Part shown: positions 39,100-47,874 of the stretch, in pieces
Layout: the number at the start of each line of letters is the position of its first letter
Position numbering within the stretch: position 1 is the first letter of the stretch
Origin: a virus
DNA: 64,000 nt
IMG/VR virus record: IMGVR_UViG_3300025684_000015
Coordinates: 1-64,000 of that record
Reading direction: 5' to 3' (one strand)
Notes under the pieces: generated by a model
Seen by the model: only the letters and a program-made list of their open reading frames with translations
Database searches by the model: none
What the model was told of the DNA's origin: nothing
Translations under genes and position numbers: made by a program

Positions 39100-39110
39100 C
39101 AATAACTTAG
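39100..39110 (-). repeat. CTAAGTTATTG element (copy 3)
   Basis: Minus-strand CTAAGTTATTG right after the stop of the 96-aa gene and ahead of the terminator. Confidence 0.6.
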
Positions 39111-39401
39111 TTATTTTTTAGAAAAAGAATTTACTAAACGGGCTTGTTTTGTTCCTGGAATCTCTAAAACTGTTTCATTTGAGATTATATCAATGATGAT
39201 ATTTGTTACATCAATCTCTTTGCGAATCCAACCCATTTTTTCTACAAGTTTTTCTAATTCTTTTTGATAGTATTCAAGTTCTTGTTCTTTTCTTATTTTA
39301 GACTCAATTACATCAGATAAAAGAATAATTGTTTCAGTTTTACTTTCTTTTTCTTCTTCTTCTCTTATTCTTCTTTTCATGTATTCTTCATGACGTTCCA
39401 T
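39111..39401 (-). CDS. charged coiled-coil protein (96 aa)
   Basis: MERHEEYMKRRIREEEEKES begins a long helix continuing through KIRKEQELEYYQKELEKLVE. The C-terminal third is more hydrophobic (IIIDIISNETVLEIP). Function unknown. Last gene of the unit that starts at 40682. Confidence 0.6.
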   Translation of the reverse strand: MERHEEYMKRRIREEEEKESKTETIILLSDVIESKIRKEQELEYYQKELEKLVEKMGWIRKEIDVTNIIIDIISNETVLEIPGTKQARLVNSFSKK

Positions 39402-39430
39402 TTATTATCTCCACCTAGCTCCATCACTCA

Positions 39431-39931
39431 TTAGTTCTTTTCCCATCTATAAAATAGATGATCGTCAATAGTACCTATATAAGTTTTTTGTTTATTCCAC
39501 GCTGGATCAACGTTTTTACTGTGATAGTGAGTTGCACCATCAGTTGGATCAATATTAGAATTACTAATTGATAATGCGCTATTGGCTATTTTTTTAGCAT
39601 GTTCATACGCAGTTTTATCTCGAATTCTATCACTTAATCCATCGCAATACCAAGAAAAATGACACTTGTGTTTAATTGGTACGTGCTTATTATGAGTCTC
39701 TTTCCACCATTTAGAATGATATCCTTGGGTTACTACACCACAAATTGTATTAGGATATCTATCATCTTTGACTCTATTTAAAGTTACCATAGCAACAGCG
39801 ATCTGCCCACTAGAAGATTGATTGCGCGATTCAAAATATATATTTTTAGCAAGACATTCGAATTCTTTACTAGTGTTTACTTCTGTTGCTCCTAAAGAAA
39901 ATAACAATGTTGCAATAATTTCGCTTAACAT
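39431..39931 (-). CDS. SleB/CwlJ-type cell-wall hydrolase, probable endolysin (166 aa)
   Basis: LAKNIYFESRNQSSSGQIAV, AMVTLNRVKDDRYPNTIC, CHFSWYCDG and GATHYHS are the successive motifs of the Hydrolase_2 (SleB) family, including the catalytic Glu of YFESR. The first 18 residues (MLSEIIATLLFSLGATEV) may be a signal or signal-anchor sequence, which would give Sec-dependent export. It degrades peptidoglycan. Spanin candidates lie at 24.6 kb. Confidence 0.82.
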   Translation of the reverse strand: MLSEIIATLLFSLGATEVNTSKEFECLAKNIYFESRNQSSSGQIAVAMVTLNRVKDDRYPNTICGVVTQGYHSKWWKETHNKHVPIKHKCHFSWYCDGLSDRIRDKTAYEHAKKIANSALSISNSNIDPTDGATHYHSKNVDPAWNKQKTYIGTIDDHLFYRWEKN

Positions 39932-40167
39932 TCATTATTCTCATCAGCATAAACAATATTTTTGATTGGCCCTGTGCCTACTTCAAATACATGACTAGTT
40001 TGTGCGGTATAGATGTTGCCATCCATAATCGATTTAATTCGAATGGTATCACCATCGTTAAGCACTTCACCAATAATTTCTTCATGTGGTTGTACAACAC
40101 TAACTGTGACAGAGCTATTATAATAATCCCACATATAAACTTTCATTCCTTTAGTAATGCGTTTCAT
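39925..40167 (-). CDS. hypothetical beta-rich protein (80 aa)
   Basis: MKRITKGMKVYMWDYYNSSV followed by strands (TIRIKSIMDGNIYTAQ) suggests a small barrel. It overlaps the hydrolase start by 7 nt and the SprT-like stop by one base. Function unknown. Confidence 0.58.
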   Translation of the reverse strand: MKRITKGMKVYMWDYYNSSVTVSVVQPHEEIIGEVLNDGDTIRIKSIMDGNIYTAQTSHVFEVGTGPIKNIVYADENNEC

Positions 40168-40682
40168 TATGCAGCCTCCTTTCGCTTTTGGCGTCGTTCA
40201 GCTAATAGCTTTTGGCGTCGTTCAGCTATAGCTGGATTTACTAATCCCTGACGAAGATATCTGTAAATTGTTTGAAAACAATCTCCATGACCACGATCAT
40301 TTTTTGACTTATCACGTAGATATTTAGGCATCTTAGATTTATGTGTATATTGTACATAATGAGATACTTCATGCGCAACCAAACACATTAGAATATCTGA
40401 ATTATCAGACACTTTGATTTGCCCAATAGTAGGATCATCATTAAAACGGGCGTATTCGCTATATACTTTATTTCCGAATTGCCAACATTCAAGATTGATC
40501 TTAATCATGCGATATCCAGCCCAGCTGCGGCCGTTCTTACGACGATAAACATCTAAATGCTTAACTGCAGTATGGACATCTTTAGTTGTCAACCCAAGTT
40601 CATATTGTTTTTTCTTGAGATGGCGCATACAGATTTTAACCATTTCAGCAACGGGATTATAAAGTTCTTTATCAATAGCCAT
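40167..40682 (-). CDS. SprT-like zinc metallopeptidase domain protein (171 aa)
   Basis: LVAHEVSHYVQY gives HExxH and DRGHGDCFQTIYRYL the third ligand His, the SprT/WSS1-like minimal arrangement. The protein ends in an 8-residue tandem repeat (AERRQK twice) from a recent DNA duplication. SprT-like proteins act on DNA-protein crosslinks in cells; the phage role is unknown. First gene after the promoter at 40712-40740. Confidence 0.75.
   Translation of the reverse strand: MAIDKELYNPVAEMVKICMRHLKKKQYELGLTTKDVHTAVKHLDVYRRKNGRSWAGYRMIKINLECWQFGNKVYSEYARFNDDPTIGQIKVSDNSDILMCLVAHEVSHYVQYTHKSKMPKYLRDKSKNDRGHGDCFQTIYRYLRQGLVNPAIAERRQKLLAERRQKRKEAA
40184..40228. repeat. 24-bp tandem duplication in the SprT-like gene
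   Basis: Two identical 21-nt segments (40184-40204 and 40208-40228) at a 24-bp period encode the doubled AERRQK near the C-terminus. Confidence 0.85.
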
Positions 40683-40711
40683 TTACATTCCTTTTTTCAT
40701 TTTATAAGTAT

Positions 40712-40740
40712 ATTCTACCATACTTTTTAGCAAATGTAAA
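40712..40740 (-). promoter_or_regulatory. sigma70-like early promoter (cassette copy, TAGAAT -10)
   Basis: TTTACA, 17 bp, TAGAAT on the minus strand. The -10 has one change from the other copies. Confidence 0.72.
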
Positions 40741-40743
40741 CCC

Positions 40744-40780
40744 CTAAAATGCACTTTTTTAAAATAAAATGCATTTTTTT
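40744..40780. terminator. bidirectional hairpin terminator
   Basis: AAAATGCA (40746-40753) pairs with TGCATTTT (40770-40777), with T-runs available on both strands. It would stop minus-strand RNA arriving through the opposite-facing oxygenase gene. Confidence 0.65.
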
Positions 40781-40791
40781 ATCTGAAACAT

Positions 40792-40806
40792 AATCAATAA
40801 CTTAGG
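40792..40806 (-). repeat. CCTAAGTTATTGATT element (copy 4)
   Basis: Same element at the usual place ahead of the terminator, here without a minus-strand gene end; it lies just before the plus-strand oxygenase gene. Confidence 0.6.
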
Positions 40807-40813
40807 ATAAATA
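40806..40813 (+). promoter_or_regulatory. late-promoter-like GATAAATA
   Basis: One mismatch from TATAAATA. The expected start point would coincide with the ATG at 40819. Weak evidence. Confidence 0.35.
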
Positions 40814-40818
40814 CTTAA

Positions 40819-41394
40819 ATGAATGATTATGTTATCCCTCTAAGTAAGCTATCTTACGATAAAGAAGCATGCTTAGAATTTTTTAAAACTTTAGATTTTG
40901 GGAATCGGTGGGATGATAGGCCTACTGGCAGGTATATTCGTGCAGAAAATCCTGATGGCTATTTAGAAGTTCCATGCATTAAACAAATCAATAATCAACT
41001 ACCATATAGCGTCAATTTTCAATTTATTAAGATTGTTGGAGATTGGACAATGCCTATTCACATTGATACATATAGGACAGCTGTATTAATGATACCACTA
41101 TCACCAGATCCAGCACCAACTTATTGGTATGAAGAACCTGACTATATAAAAAAATTACGATTGTCTGGAGATAGAGATGCTTATATTAAAGCTTCAAGAA
41201 AATTAAAAATAGATCCGATTTACACACATATTCATGATGGTATACCTACTATTATTAATTCAGAATTGCCGCATGGTACTGATACACAGAATGGAATTGA
41301 TCGGCTTACCATACAAATAGGAATGGCCAATACTGATACTGGACCATTCCTATCTTGGGATGAAATTTTTGAAAAAGTAAAAGACTTAGTCTAA
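40819..41394 (+). CDS. 2OG-Fe(II)/Asp-beta-hydroxylase-like oxygenase (191 aa), alone on the plus strand
   Basis: MPIHIDTYRTAVLMIPLS carries the HxD pair, and ELPHGTDTQNGIDRLTIQIG the distal His and the Arg that binds 2-oxoglutarate. The fold is that of small aspartyl/asparaginyl hydroxylases. It is the only plus-strand gene between 0 and 53.8 kb and meets the 97-aa gene tail to tail. No ribosome site is seen, so a leaderless message is possible. Substrate unknown. Confidence 0.65.
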   Translation: MNDYVIPLSKLSYDKEACLEFFKTLDFGNRWDDRPTGRYIRAENPDGYLEVPCIKQINNQLPYSVNFQFIKIVGDWTMPIHIDTYRTAVLMIPLSPDPAPTYWYEEPDYIKKLRLSGDRDAYIKASRKLKIDPIYTHIHDGIPTIINSELPHGTDTQNGIDRLTIQIGMANTDTGPFLSWDEIFEKVKDLV

Positions 41395-41688
41395 TTACTC
41401 TACTTCGCCTTTAAATACCCATGTGCGAACAATACCATTTTCATCATTATAGGCTGTTCTTGCATTAGCTGCGTCTTGATCACCACTTTCAGACTCTGCT
41501 TTATATGCTAACCAAATTTCTTCGGTTTCTGCATAGTTTGTCAAAGTTAAAACCAAACCATCTTCAGACATAGCGCGCTCACGAACAATCTTATATTCTG
41601 ATTGTGTGTGTAGAATCATGTCATTTGTTGGTTGCCAAAATGGTACATCAACGCTAGGACGAGTAAATGTCATAACCGTTTTATACAT
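41395..41688 (-). CDS. hypothetical protein (97 aa)
   Basis: It begins MYKTVMTFTRPSVDVPFWQ and is a beta-alpha mix with W and Y residues, like small dimeric alpha-beta barrels, but no family was recognised. Last gene of the transport block, its ATG overlapping the DctP-like gene stop. Confidence 0.55.
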   Translation of the reverse strand: MYKTVMTFTRPSVDVPFWQPTNDMILHTQSEYKIVRERAMSEDGLVLTLTNYAETEEIWLAYKAESESGDQDAANARTAYNDENGIVRTWVFKGEVE

Positions 41689-42644
41689 TATGCTGCTCCT
41701 TTAATATCTGCAACTAGGCCATTCTCAAAGAATGACTCATATTGCGGATAAACTGATTTAAGAGCTGTAGAAAATCTTGCTCTTTCTTTTTCTGACATAA
41801 CAACAGTATCAATGCCAAAAGCTTTTGCTTCTGTTTGAACTCTAACATTATCTGCCAGTGAATCTTCTCTTTCGATTTTAGCTGCTTCTAATGAAGCTTC
41901 TTTCCATGCTTGTTGATCATTAGCAGACATAGAATCCCATAGTTGTTTATTCATTACAATTGAAGTAAGGAATAATGAGTGTGAAGTGTCATTAATATAT
42001 TTAGCTACTTCATGCTGCTGTCTAGCAAAGAATCGAGCATATGTGGTAGTACCAGCATCAATACGACCATCTTTCATTGCTTGATTAATTTCATCAACTA
42101 ACATTTGAACTGGTTTAGCTTGCACTGCTTCAAACATAGATTGAGATACTGGGCTTTTGGAGCAACCAATAGAAAGATCATAGAAATCTTCAAGTCTTTC
42201 TAGAGTCTTTGTTGAAGGAATAATCCTATATCCACCTGAATATGTAAAAGCTAAACCTTTTAAATTAGATTTTTTCTCGAGCCATGAGAACAGATTTTGA
42301 CCAATTTTTCCATCGAGTACTTTTTCGGCATGGCCATGATCTTCGAATAAGAATGGAAGCCCTAGGGAAAACATGTTCTTTTCAAACTTCCCTAGAGTTT
42401 CTACATATGTTGTAGCAATATCAATATTGCCAGAGTTAACTAAACTAACAACTTTTTCTCTATCACTAGAGTGAATAGATAAGTTACTACCAGTTTCTTT
42501 ATTCCATTCGGATAGACTTAAAACCCGTAGATCATATCTACCATCAGTGCTATCTTTGATTTTTGCACTAAATACTTTTGCTGCGCGCAAAAATACATTG
42601 AATGGTTCGTGTGCAATAACCCACGTAAGTTGTTTAGTTTCCAT
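41688..42644 (-). CDS. DctP-like TRAP substrate-binding protein without signal peptide, Arg site lost (318 aa)
   Basis: The middle part follows DctP: FSLGLPFLFEDHGHAEKVLD, LKGLAFTYSGGYRIIPS, then a binding-helix region and VAKYINDTSHSLFLTSIVMN. It begins METKQLTWVIAHEPFNVFLR with no signal peptide, so it should stay in the cytoplasm or virion. The family's ligand-binding Arg (GLxIRxxxSP) is replaced here by Cys (DLSIGCSKSP), while the paralogue at 48694-49635 keeps it. No DctQ or DctM is encoded. Its role may differ from transport. Confidence 0.75.
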   Translation of the reverse strand: METKQLTWVIAHEPFNVFLRAAKVFSAKIKDSTDGRYDLRVLSLSEWNKETGSNLSIHSSDREKVVSLVNSGNIDIATTYVETLGKFEKNMFSLGLPFLFEDHGHAEKVLDGKIGQNLFSWLEKKSNLKGLAFTYSGGYRIIPSTKTLERLEDFYDLSIGCSKSPVSQSMFEAVQAKPVQMLVDEINQAMKDGRIDAGTTTYARFFARQQHEVAKYINDTSHSLFLTSIVMNKQLWDSMSANDQQAWKEASLEAAKIEREDSLADNVRVQTEAKAFGIDTVVMSEKERARFSTALKSVYPQYESFFENGLVADIKGAA

Positions 42645-42650
42645 TTTAGT

Positions 42651-43604
42651 TTACTCTCCGAAAATTTCTCTGTATCCTGGCTCTAATAGTTTTCTATTAG
42701 CAATATACGCATTCTTTAATCCTTGCGAATTAAGTGCTGCTTTATCTATATTTATCATTCTTTTTTCGCGTTCTGCCTTAGCTTTTTCACTTTGTACGGC
42801 TTTTGCTAAATTAATTTCATACCATTTTACAATTTCTGGATCAGTACCTTTTGCTAAAAGGGCACCGACTGTAGACATTTGTAAAATTCCTGGATATGTT
42901 TCATTAACAGCTTCAGTATTAGGCAATGCTGGTAGTCTTCCATTAGACATTACCGCAATATACTTAATATCACCACTATTATAGAACGCAACTGTTGGTG
43001 GCATACCACCTACCCAAATATCAACTTCACCAGCGGCTACGTCTTTAATAGCTTCTGCTGATTTTCTATATTTTACAAAGTTGACTTTATCTTTTGAGAT
43101 ACCTTCAGCTTCTAAAATAAGATTTGTTGCAACAATCTGATTAGGGAATGTTGTTGTGATATTTAGTGGTTTATTTGAAGTGCGAATCCATTCAACCAAT
43201 GCGGCTAATGAATTAATAGGTGTGTCGTGCTTTACGGCGATCACAATACTAGAAGTGATCAAGCCAGAAGTAAATTCGAAATCATTCGCCCAATCGTAAT
43301 CAACCAACTCTGGGTTGGTGACTTCACCCATTACATGACTAATGCTTGTAGTCAAAAGCACGTGATGGCCATCTGCTGGGTAAGATTTAAGAAAATGTTT
43401 TGTTCCGATAATACCAGCGGCACCTGGTTTAAACTCATAGATTACTTCAACACCAAGTGCTTCTTCAATTGACATAAAGCCAGTTGCATGAAGAGATGTT
43501 GGAGAAGAAGGAACCGTAACGGTAATAGGACCTGTTGGTTCCCATGCATACACAGTCGTGTTTGCTAGCACAGCAATAACGAAAGTCATAATATATTTTA
43601 ACAT
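42651..43604 (-). CDS. tctC: TctC/Bug-family periplasmic binding protein (317 aa)
   Basis: Residues 1-20 (MLKYIMTFVIAVLANTTVYA) form a signal peptide. ITVTVPSSPTS, YEFKPGAAGIIGTKHFL and VVAGE-like DVAAGEVDIWVGG match the tripartite tricarboxylate transporter receptor family, which binds di- and tricarboxylates in the periplasm. TctA and TctB are encoded upstream in the same block, so together they could make a complete transporter. A late promoter lies 46 bp upstream. Confidence 0.82.
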   Translation of the reverse strand: MLKYIMTFVIAVLANTTVYAWEPTGPITVTVPSSPTSLHATGFMSIEEALGVEVIYEFKPGAAGIIGTKHFLKSYPADGHHVLLTTSISHVMGEVTNPELVDYDWANDFEFTSGLITSSIVIAVKHDTPINSLAALVEWIRTSNKPLNITTTFPNQIVATNLILEAEGISKDKVNFVKYRKSAEAIKDVAAGEVDIWVGGMPPTVAFYNSGDIKYIAVMSNGRLPALPNTEAVNETYPGILQMSTVGALLAKGTDPEIVKWYEINLAKAVQSEKAKAEREKRMINIDKAALNSQGLKNAYIANRKLLEPGYREIFGE

Positions 43605-43649
43605 AATATTTTTTTTTCCTTTTAATGGGATTTATTTGATTTATACGAT

Positions 43650-43657
43650 TATTTATA
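43650..43657 (-). promoter_or_regulatory. T4-type late promoter TATAAATA before tctC
   Basis: Exact octamer on the minus strand, 46 bp upstream of the ATG at 43604. Confidence 0.65.
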
Positions 43658-43660
43658 TTT

Positions 43661-44386
43661 TTACTTATTTGTCATTGAGCACAATTTAAGAACATTCTCC
43701 CAAGTCTTAGGAACGTTAACAACCAAATGAATTGATCCATCTTCCCAAGAATGAGTTCTATGCGTTTTCATTGTATCAACGTAATAAGCCCGACCAGGAA
43801 TAATATCCTGTTTTTGGCCAGATTGACTCCATTCAAAAGAATCACTATCACATGCTTTCGATAAGAAAGCTACGATACGAATAGTTTTTCTAGTAATAAG
43901 TGGATAGTCTTTATGCGGTGGGAAATACCCACCCGCATTTACTTTAACTAAGAAAGTTCTACCAAGTTTGTCAAATGGTTCCAACAACTCATGGAGAGAA
44001 GTTAGAGCATGATATACGTCTGTCTTATGGTTGAAGTCTTGGTCAAGTAAAAACTCGTTTCCAGTCTTAATTCTAGATTGTGGGATAGAAAGATTTTCCG
44101 AATGAGAACTTCCTTCTAATCCAACTAGAACAAGACCTTCTCTATTATTTGGTGCCCATGCTTTTTTCAAGTATGGTTCCCAATCGTTATCAAATAACGA
44201 TAATTCTTTATTTAATTGATCTAAATTAATTCTTGGTTTTAATAGTTCGAATTCACCCATTGCTTGCAATTGTAGCTCGCACATAAGATCTTCTTGCGTG
44301 GGTGTAAACTTTTCTGGCTTACGAGAATACTTCTCAAACCAGTTACCAGTATTTTCACCATCACCTTTATTTTTGATTTCTGTCAT
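43661..44386 (-). CDS. 2OG-Fe(II) oxygenase-like protein (241 aa)
   Basis: GGYFPPHKDYPLITRKTIRI gives an HxD and a nearby Arg, and the distal His lies in KTHRTHSWEDGSIHLVVNV. It looks like the Asp/Asn-beta-hydroxylase branch. Between tctA and tctC, so coexpressed with transport genes. Substrate unknown. Confidence 0.62.
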   Translation of the reverse strand: MTEIKNKGDGENTGNWFEKYSRKPEKFTPTQEDLMCELQLQAMGEFELLKPRINLDQLNKELSLFDNDWEPYLKKAWAPNNREGLVLVGLEGSSHSENLSIPQSRIKTGNEFLLDQDFNHKTDVYHALTSLHELLEPFDKLGRTFLVKVNAGGYFPPHKDYPLITRKTIRIVAFLSKACDSDSFEWSQSGQKQDIIPGRAYYVDTMKTHRTHSWEDGSIHLVVNVPKTWENVLKLCSMTNK

Positions 44387-44418
44387 CGTAATCCCAATTC
44401 ATCGCAAATAAAATTGAT

Positions 44419-45840
44419 CTAAACATTCTTTTTCATCCTGTACATATTAGCTGATATGATTGCCAATATACATAACCATATTCCTATTGCTATATTACTA
44501 TGTATAAAGATAGAAAAGTCCCCTTGAGAAATACTAAGAGATCTTCTAAAATATTCTTCAAGCATTGGACCTAGAATTAATCCTAAAATAAATGGGACAA
44601 CATTAATATCTAATTTCATAAACAGATAACCGAGAGCAATAAAAGCACAAAGAATAATTAAATCATTTGAGTTATTATTTACTCCATACGTTCCAATAAA
44701 ACAAACAGAAATAATAATAGGATATAATATTGTGTATGGTATTTTAATTAAGCTTACCCATATTTTAATCAACGGATAATTTAAAATAAGAAGAATAATA
44801 TTTCCAAAGAAAATACTGTAAACTAAAGACCAAAATAAATCAGGATGGTTTTGAATTACTAATGGACCAGGAACAATTCCAAATACAATCATGGCACCAA
44901 GAATCAAAGTCATTGCCATATTTTCTGGTAATCCAAGACTTAATAAAGGAATAAGACTGCCTTGAGCAGCAGCATTATTTGCAGCTTCTGGAGCAGCAAC
45001 TCCTTCTATAACTCCGGTGCCTAAATTTTTATTAATATTTTTTTCAACAGTATAAGCAGCATATGTTGCTCCTGTTAGTCCACCACCTGGAATAATACCA
45101 AGAAACCCACCAATAAGAGTTCCTCTCAATGCTGCGGGAACAAATTGTTTTAAATCTTCTTTTGTTGGAAGAATTGCTAAATTTTTAGTCTGTACAATAG
45201 ACATAGTATTTAATGATAAATTTCGAAATACTTCGGCGAATGCAACCATTCCAATTGCAGCTGCAACAAAACTTATTCCATCATATAGATCATCAATATT
45301 GAATACAAATCTTTCAAGTCCACTATTTAAATCAACACCAACAGTTCCTGTCAATATACCAACCATAACTGCCGCTAATCCAGTTAAAAGATTATCACTT
45401 AGAATAGATGTAACACCAACAAATGCTAAACATAATAATGCAGTATATTCAGCTGGACCAAATTTAAAAGCAAGGTCAGCTAATGGTGGAGAAATAATTG
45501 CCATAGCAATTACCATAATAATACCAGCAATAAAGGAAGAAATAGCTGATACCATAATGGCTTTTCCAGCTAATCCTTTCTTTGCTAATTTATGACCATC
45601 AATACAAGTCATAATAGCACTATTTTCGCCTGGTGTATTTAATAGAATCGCTGTAGTAGATCCACCATATTGAGATCCATAATAGATTCCAGCTAACATA
45701 ATAATACCAGAAATAGGATCCATTCCAAAAGTAATTGGCAATAATAATGCAATTGTTGTTGATGGACCGAGGCCAGGTAATACACCAACGGCAGTGCCAG
45801 CAAGACATCCAATTAATAAAAATATTAATTGCTCTACCAT
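44419..45840 (-). CDS. tctA: tripartite tricarboxylate transporter large permease TctA (473 aa)
   Basis: GTAVGVLPGLGPSTTIALLL, GIYYGSQYGGSTTAIL, LNTPGE and a second copy GIIPGGGLTGATYAAY with PEAANNAAAQGSLIPLLSLG are hallmark TctA segments. Hydrophobic helices throughout give about 12 membrane spans. Full length for the family (about 500). In bacteria TctA is the ion-coupled permease for tricarboxylates with TctB and TctC. A 7-nt overlap joins it to tctB. A complete TctA in a phage is unusual. Confidence 0.92.
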   Translation of the reverse strand: MVEQLIFLLIGCLAGTAVGVLPGLGPSTTIALLLPITFGMDPISGIIMLAGIYYGSQYGGSTTAILLNTPGENSAIMTCIDGHKLAKKGLAGKAIMVSAISSFIAGIIMVIAMAIISPPLADLAFKFGPAEYTALLCLAFVGVTSILSDNLLTGLAAVMVGILTGTVGVDLNSGLERFVFNIDDLYDGISFVAAAIGMVAFAEVFRNLSLNTMSIVQTKNLAILPTKEDLKQFVPAALRGTLIGGFLGIIPGGGLTGATYAAYTVEKNINKNLGTGVIEGVAAPEAANNAAAQGSLIPLLSLGLPENMAMTLILGAMIVFGIVPGPLVIQNHPDLFWSLVYSIFFGNIILLILNYPLIKIWVSLIKIPYTILYPIIISVCFIGTYGVNNNSNDLIILCAFIALGYLFMKLDINVVPFILGLILGPMLEEYFRRSLSISQGDFSIFIHSNIAIGIWLCILAIISANMYRMKKNV

Positions 45841-46250
45841 AATGGTAATGCTTTAAGTACTGTGAGTTTTAATATAATTGCTAAGACCGAAGAAACGGCT
45901 GTTGAGATAATACATGATTTCCATGTAAAGTCTTTATGAAGAGTTGAAACTAACGGAACTAAAACCACAATAGAAGCTAAAATACCAAAATACTTAAACG
46001 CAAGAATTCCTAAAAATACAGCACCCAGCATTTTAATAAGTACAAATATTTCTAAATGTAATACTTCATTATCATTTTGTGATCGAAATGCGTATACTGT
46101 TGAAATAATAATTAAAATAATAGAAATAATAAATGGGTACATTCCTGGACCCATATTTGCAAGTGTTCCTAATTGCATATTAGATGACATAATTAAAAAT
46201 ATAAATCCAATCATAAAAAGTAATATAGAAGTATATTGTTTTTTAGTCAT
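45834..46250 (-). CDS. tctB: tripartite tricarboxylate transporter small permease TctB (138 aa)
   Basis: Four membrane helices (YTSILLFMIGFIFLIMSSNM; GPGMYPFIISIILIIISTVY; VLIKMLGAVFLGILAFKYFG; a last one) and the GTLANMGPGMYP signature mark the TctB small subunit. It overlaps the ends of the PP-loop gene and tctA by one and seven nt. Confidence 0.85.
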   Translation of the reverse strand: MTKKQYTSILLFMIGFIFLIMSSNMQLGTLANMGPGMYPFIISIILIIISTVYAFRSQNDNEVLHLEIFVLIKMLGAVFLGILAFKYFGILASIVVLVPLVSTLHKDFTWKSCIISTAVSSVLAIILKLTVLKALPLW

Positions 46251-47269
46251 TATTCATATCCACAAAAATCATTATCTTCAACATAGTATTGTTTAATAAA
46301 CTCTGTATCAAATGGTTTATAAAAGGATTGTAAAGAATTTGATTCAGATACAATCATATCAGGTTTATTTGTAAAGAATAATTTACCCATAGACTGCCAT
46401 TTTCTTTTGTAAATATGATAGTCTTTATCCTTTGTATAATTATATATTAGATCTTTATAGAGTGATTTATCTGGAGATTTATTTAAGATTGACCATCTTT
46501 GAATATCGTGAGAAGAGTAAAATGTGTCAAATTCTTTATGATAACCCAATCTAGGCTTATATTTTTCTTTAGCGTTTAACCATCTAAAATTGAAATTAAA
46601 CCACCAACTAAAATCTTCAATAGTATCAATTGGCCGTGGAGAACTTTTACCAGTTTTTAACATAGCATTGATAAATGCTTCAGCCGCAATTTTATCAAAT
46701 CCCAACTCAGCACAAACATTATATAGATTAGTTTTTGTTGCTGGTTTAGTAGTCCAAGATTTATCAATTCGTGAAAGCATCATGCCACTAATAATTTGAT
46801 CTGCATGTTCTGCTTGAATAGTAATACCATCATTATCTTCAGATAAATGTTTTTCAATTGATAAAAGTTTAAAGTTTGGTAAAATATAAGTGTAATAAAA
46901 TTTAGGATTCTCTTTTATAGAGTCACGATTCATTACAATTGTTATTTGATCTAAATTAATATTAGACTTAAGAAATGATATAACCATTAAGGTTGAATCA
47001 ATTCCGCCACTCCATTGTAAATATAAATGTTTACCTGTATCAACTAATTCTAAACAACGACTTTGTAATACATCTTCAAATGTTCCAACAGCTTTAACTG
47101 TAGGAATTTTATATTCTTCTGGCATATATTGCTTTAATGGTGTTACTAATGTTTCTGTTCTATCTGACATCCAACTAAAACGCATAATTTTGCGCATAGC
47201 TCTTTCGTATAATACCATATCAGGAGTATCTAGAGCACGTAATAATATTGTTGAAGCATGTAGAATCAA
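46250..47269 (-). CDS. PP-loop (asparagine-synthetase-like) protein (339 aa)
   Basis: LYLQWSGGIDSTLMVISFL is the SGGxDS PP-loop, and the following region (LDQITIVMNRDSIKENPKFY) matches the ATP-pyrophosphatase fold. No glutaminase domain precedes it. A TTG at 47269 overlaps the stop of its partner gene; ATG at 47218 is the alternative start. The pair (202-aa plus PP-loop protein) recurs at 50.6-52.5 kb. Function unknown: amide bond formation on a small molecule or peptide is possible. Confidence 0.68.
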   Translation of the reverse strand: MILHASTILLRALDTPDMVLYERAMRKIMRFSWMSDRTETLVTPLKQYMPEEYKIPTVKAVGTFEDVLQSRCLELVDTGKHLYLQWSGGIDSTLMVISFLKSNINLDQITIVMNRDSIKENPKFYYTYILPNFKLLSIEKHLSEDNDGITIQAEHADQIISGMMLSRIDKSWTTKPATKTNLYNVCAELGFDKIAAEAFINAMLKTGKSSPRPIDTIEDFSWWFNFNFRWLNAKEKYKPRLGYHKEFDTFYSSHDIQRWSILNKSPDKSLYKDLIYNYTKDKDYHIYKRKWQSMGKLFFTNKPDMIVSESNSLQSFYKPFDTEFIKQYYVEDNDFCGYE

Positions 47270-47874
47270 TTGACGTATACCATATTATCAATTAGACGTT
47301 TTAGTTTTGGTAATTCTTGCTGACTACTAATGTCATTTACTTTTTGAATTAATTTATAAACTGAACCATCAATTTTAGCTTTACCATAAAAATAAGAATC
47401 ATTTTCCATATCAATAAATTTTTTAGCCAATTCAAAAGATAATCCTGCTTGACTTGCAAAACATTCTATCATTTTATCATTATATAAAATATAGCGATCA
47501 GTATATCTACTCATAAATTTTTCGGCCATATCATCTATTAAAATAAGACATTCTTTTTTTATATTTAATATCTTTTTTGTCTTTTTAAATCTTATTGTTT
47601 TATGAGATACTAGTAAATCTACTTTTTGAATTTGATAGAATTCATCGATATCACTAGGTTTGGCGACAGAACCTTCACCAGGTCTTACCATTCCTACGTT
47701 TTGTTGTAGTAAAATTTGATCTATATTTGGATTAAAAGTTGATGTTGTTCGTACTCGCATTACACTTGTATTTAATGCGTACTCACAAAGTTTATTTGCT
47801 ATATCATAATTAGAAGCTTCGCAGTAGATCAGGTGTTCTTCCTGATCTACCACAAAGATATATGTATTAATCAT
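47266..47874 (-). CDS. partner protein of PP-loop enzyme, unknown (202 aa)
   Basis: It begins MINTYIFVVDQEEHLIYCEA and has a helical C-terminal half ending PKLKRLIDNMVYVN. No motif recognised. Four-nt overlaps tie it to the oxygenase upstream and the PP-loop gene downstream. A protein of similar size and position (211 aa at 51826-52461) precedes the other PP-loop gene, though sequence likeness is weak. Confidence 0.55.
   Translation of the reverse strand: MINTYIFVVDQEEHLIYCEASNYDIANKLCEYALNTSVMRVRTTSTFNPNIDQILLQQNVGMVRPGEGSVAKPSDIDEFYQIQKVDLLVSHKTIRFKKTKKILNIKKECLILIDDMAEKFMSRYTDRYILYNDKMIECFASQAGLSFELAKKFIDMENDSYFYGKAKIDGSVYKLIQKVNDISSQQELPKLKRLIDNMVYVN

Noticed and set aside
42547-42984. 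145-aa plus-strand ORF
   Set aside because: Antisense to tctC and the DctP-like gene, no start signal.
45299-45595. 98-aa plus-strand ORF in tctA
   Set aside because: Antisense to membrane helices of TctA. Hydrophobic complement effect only.
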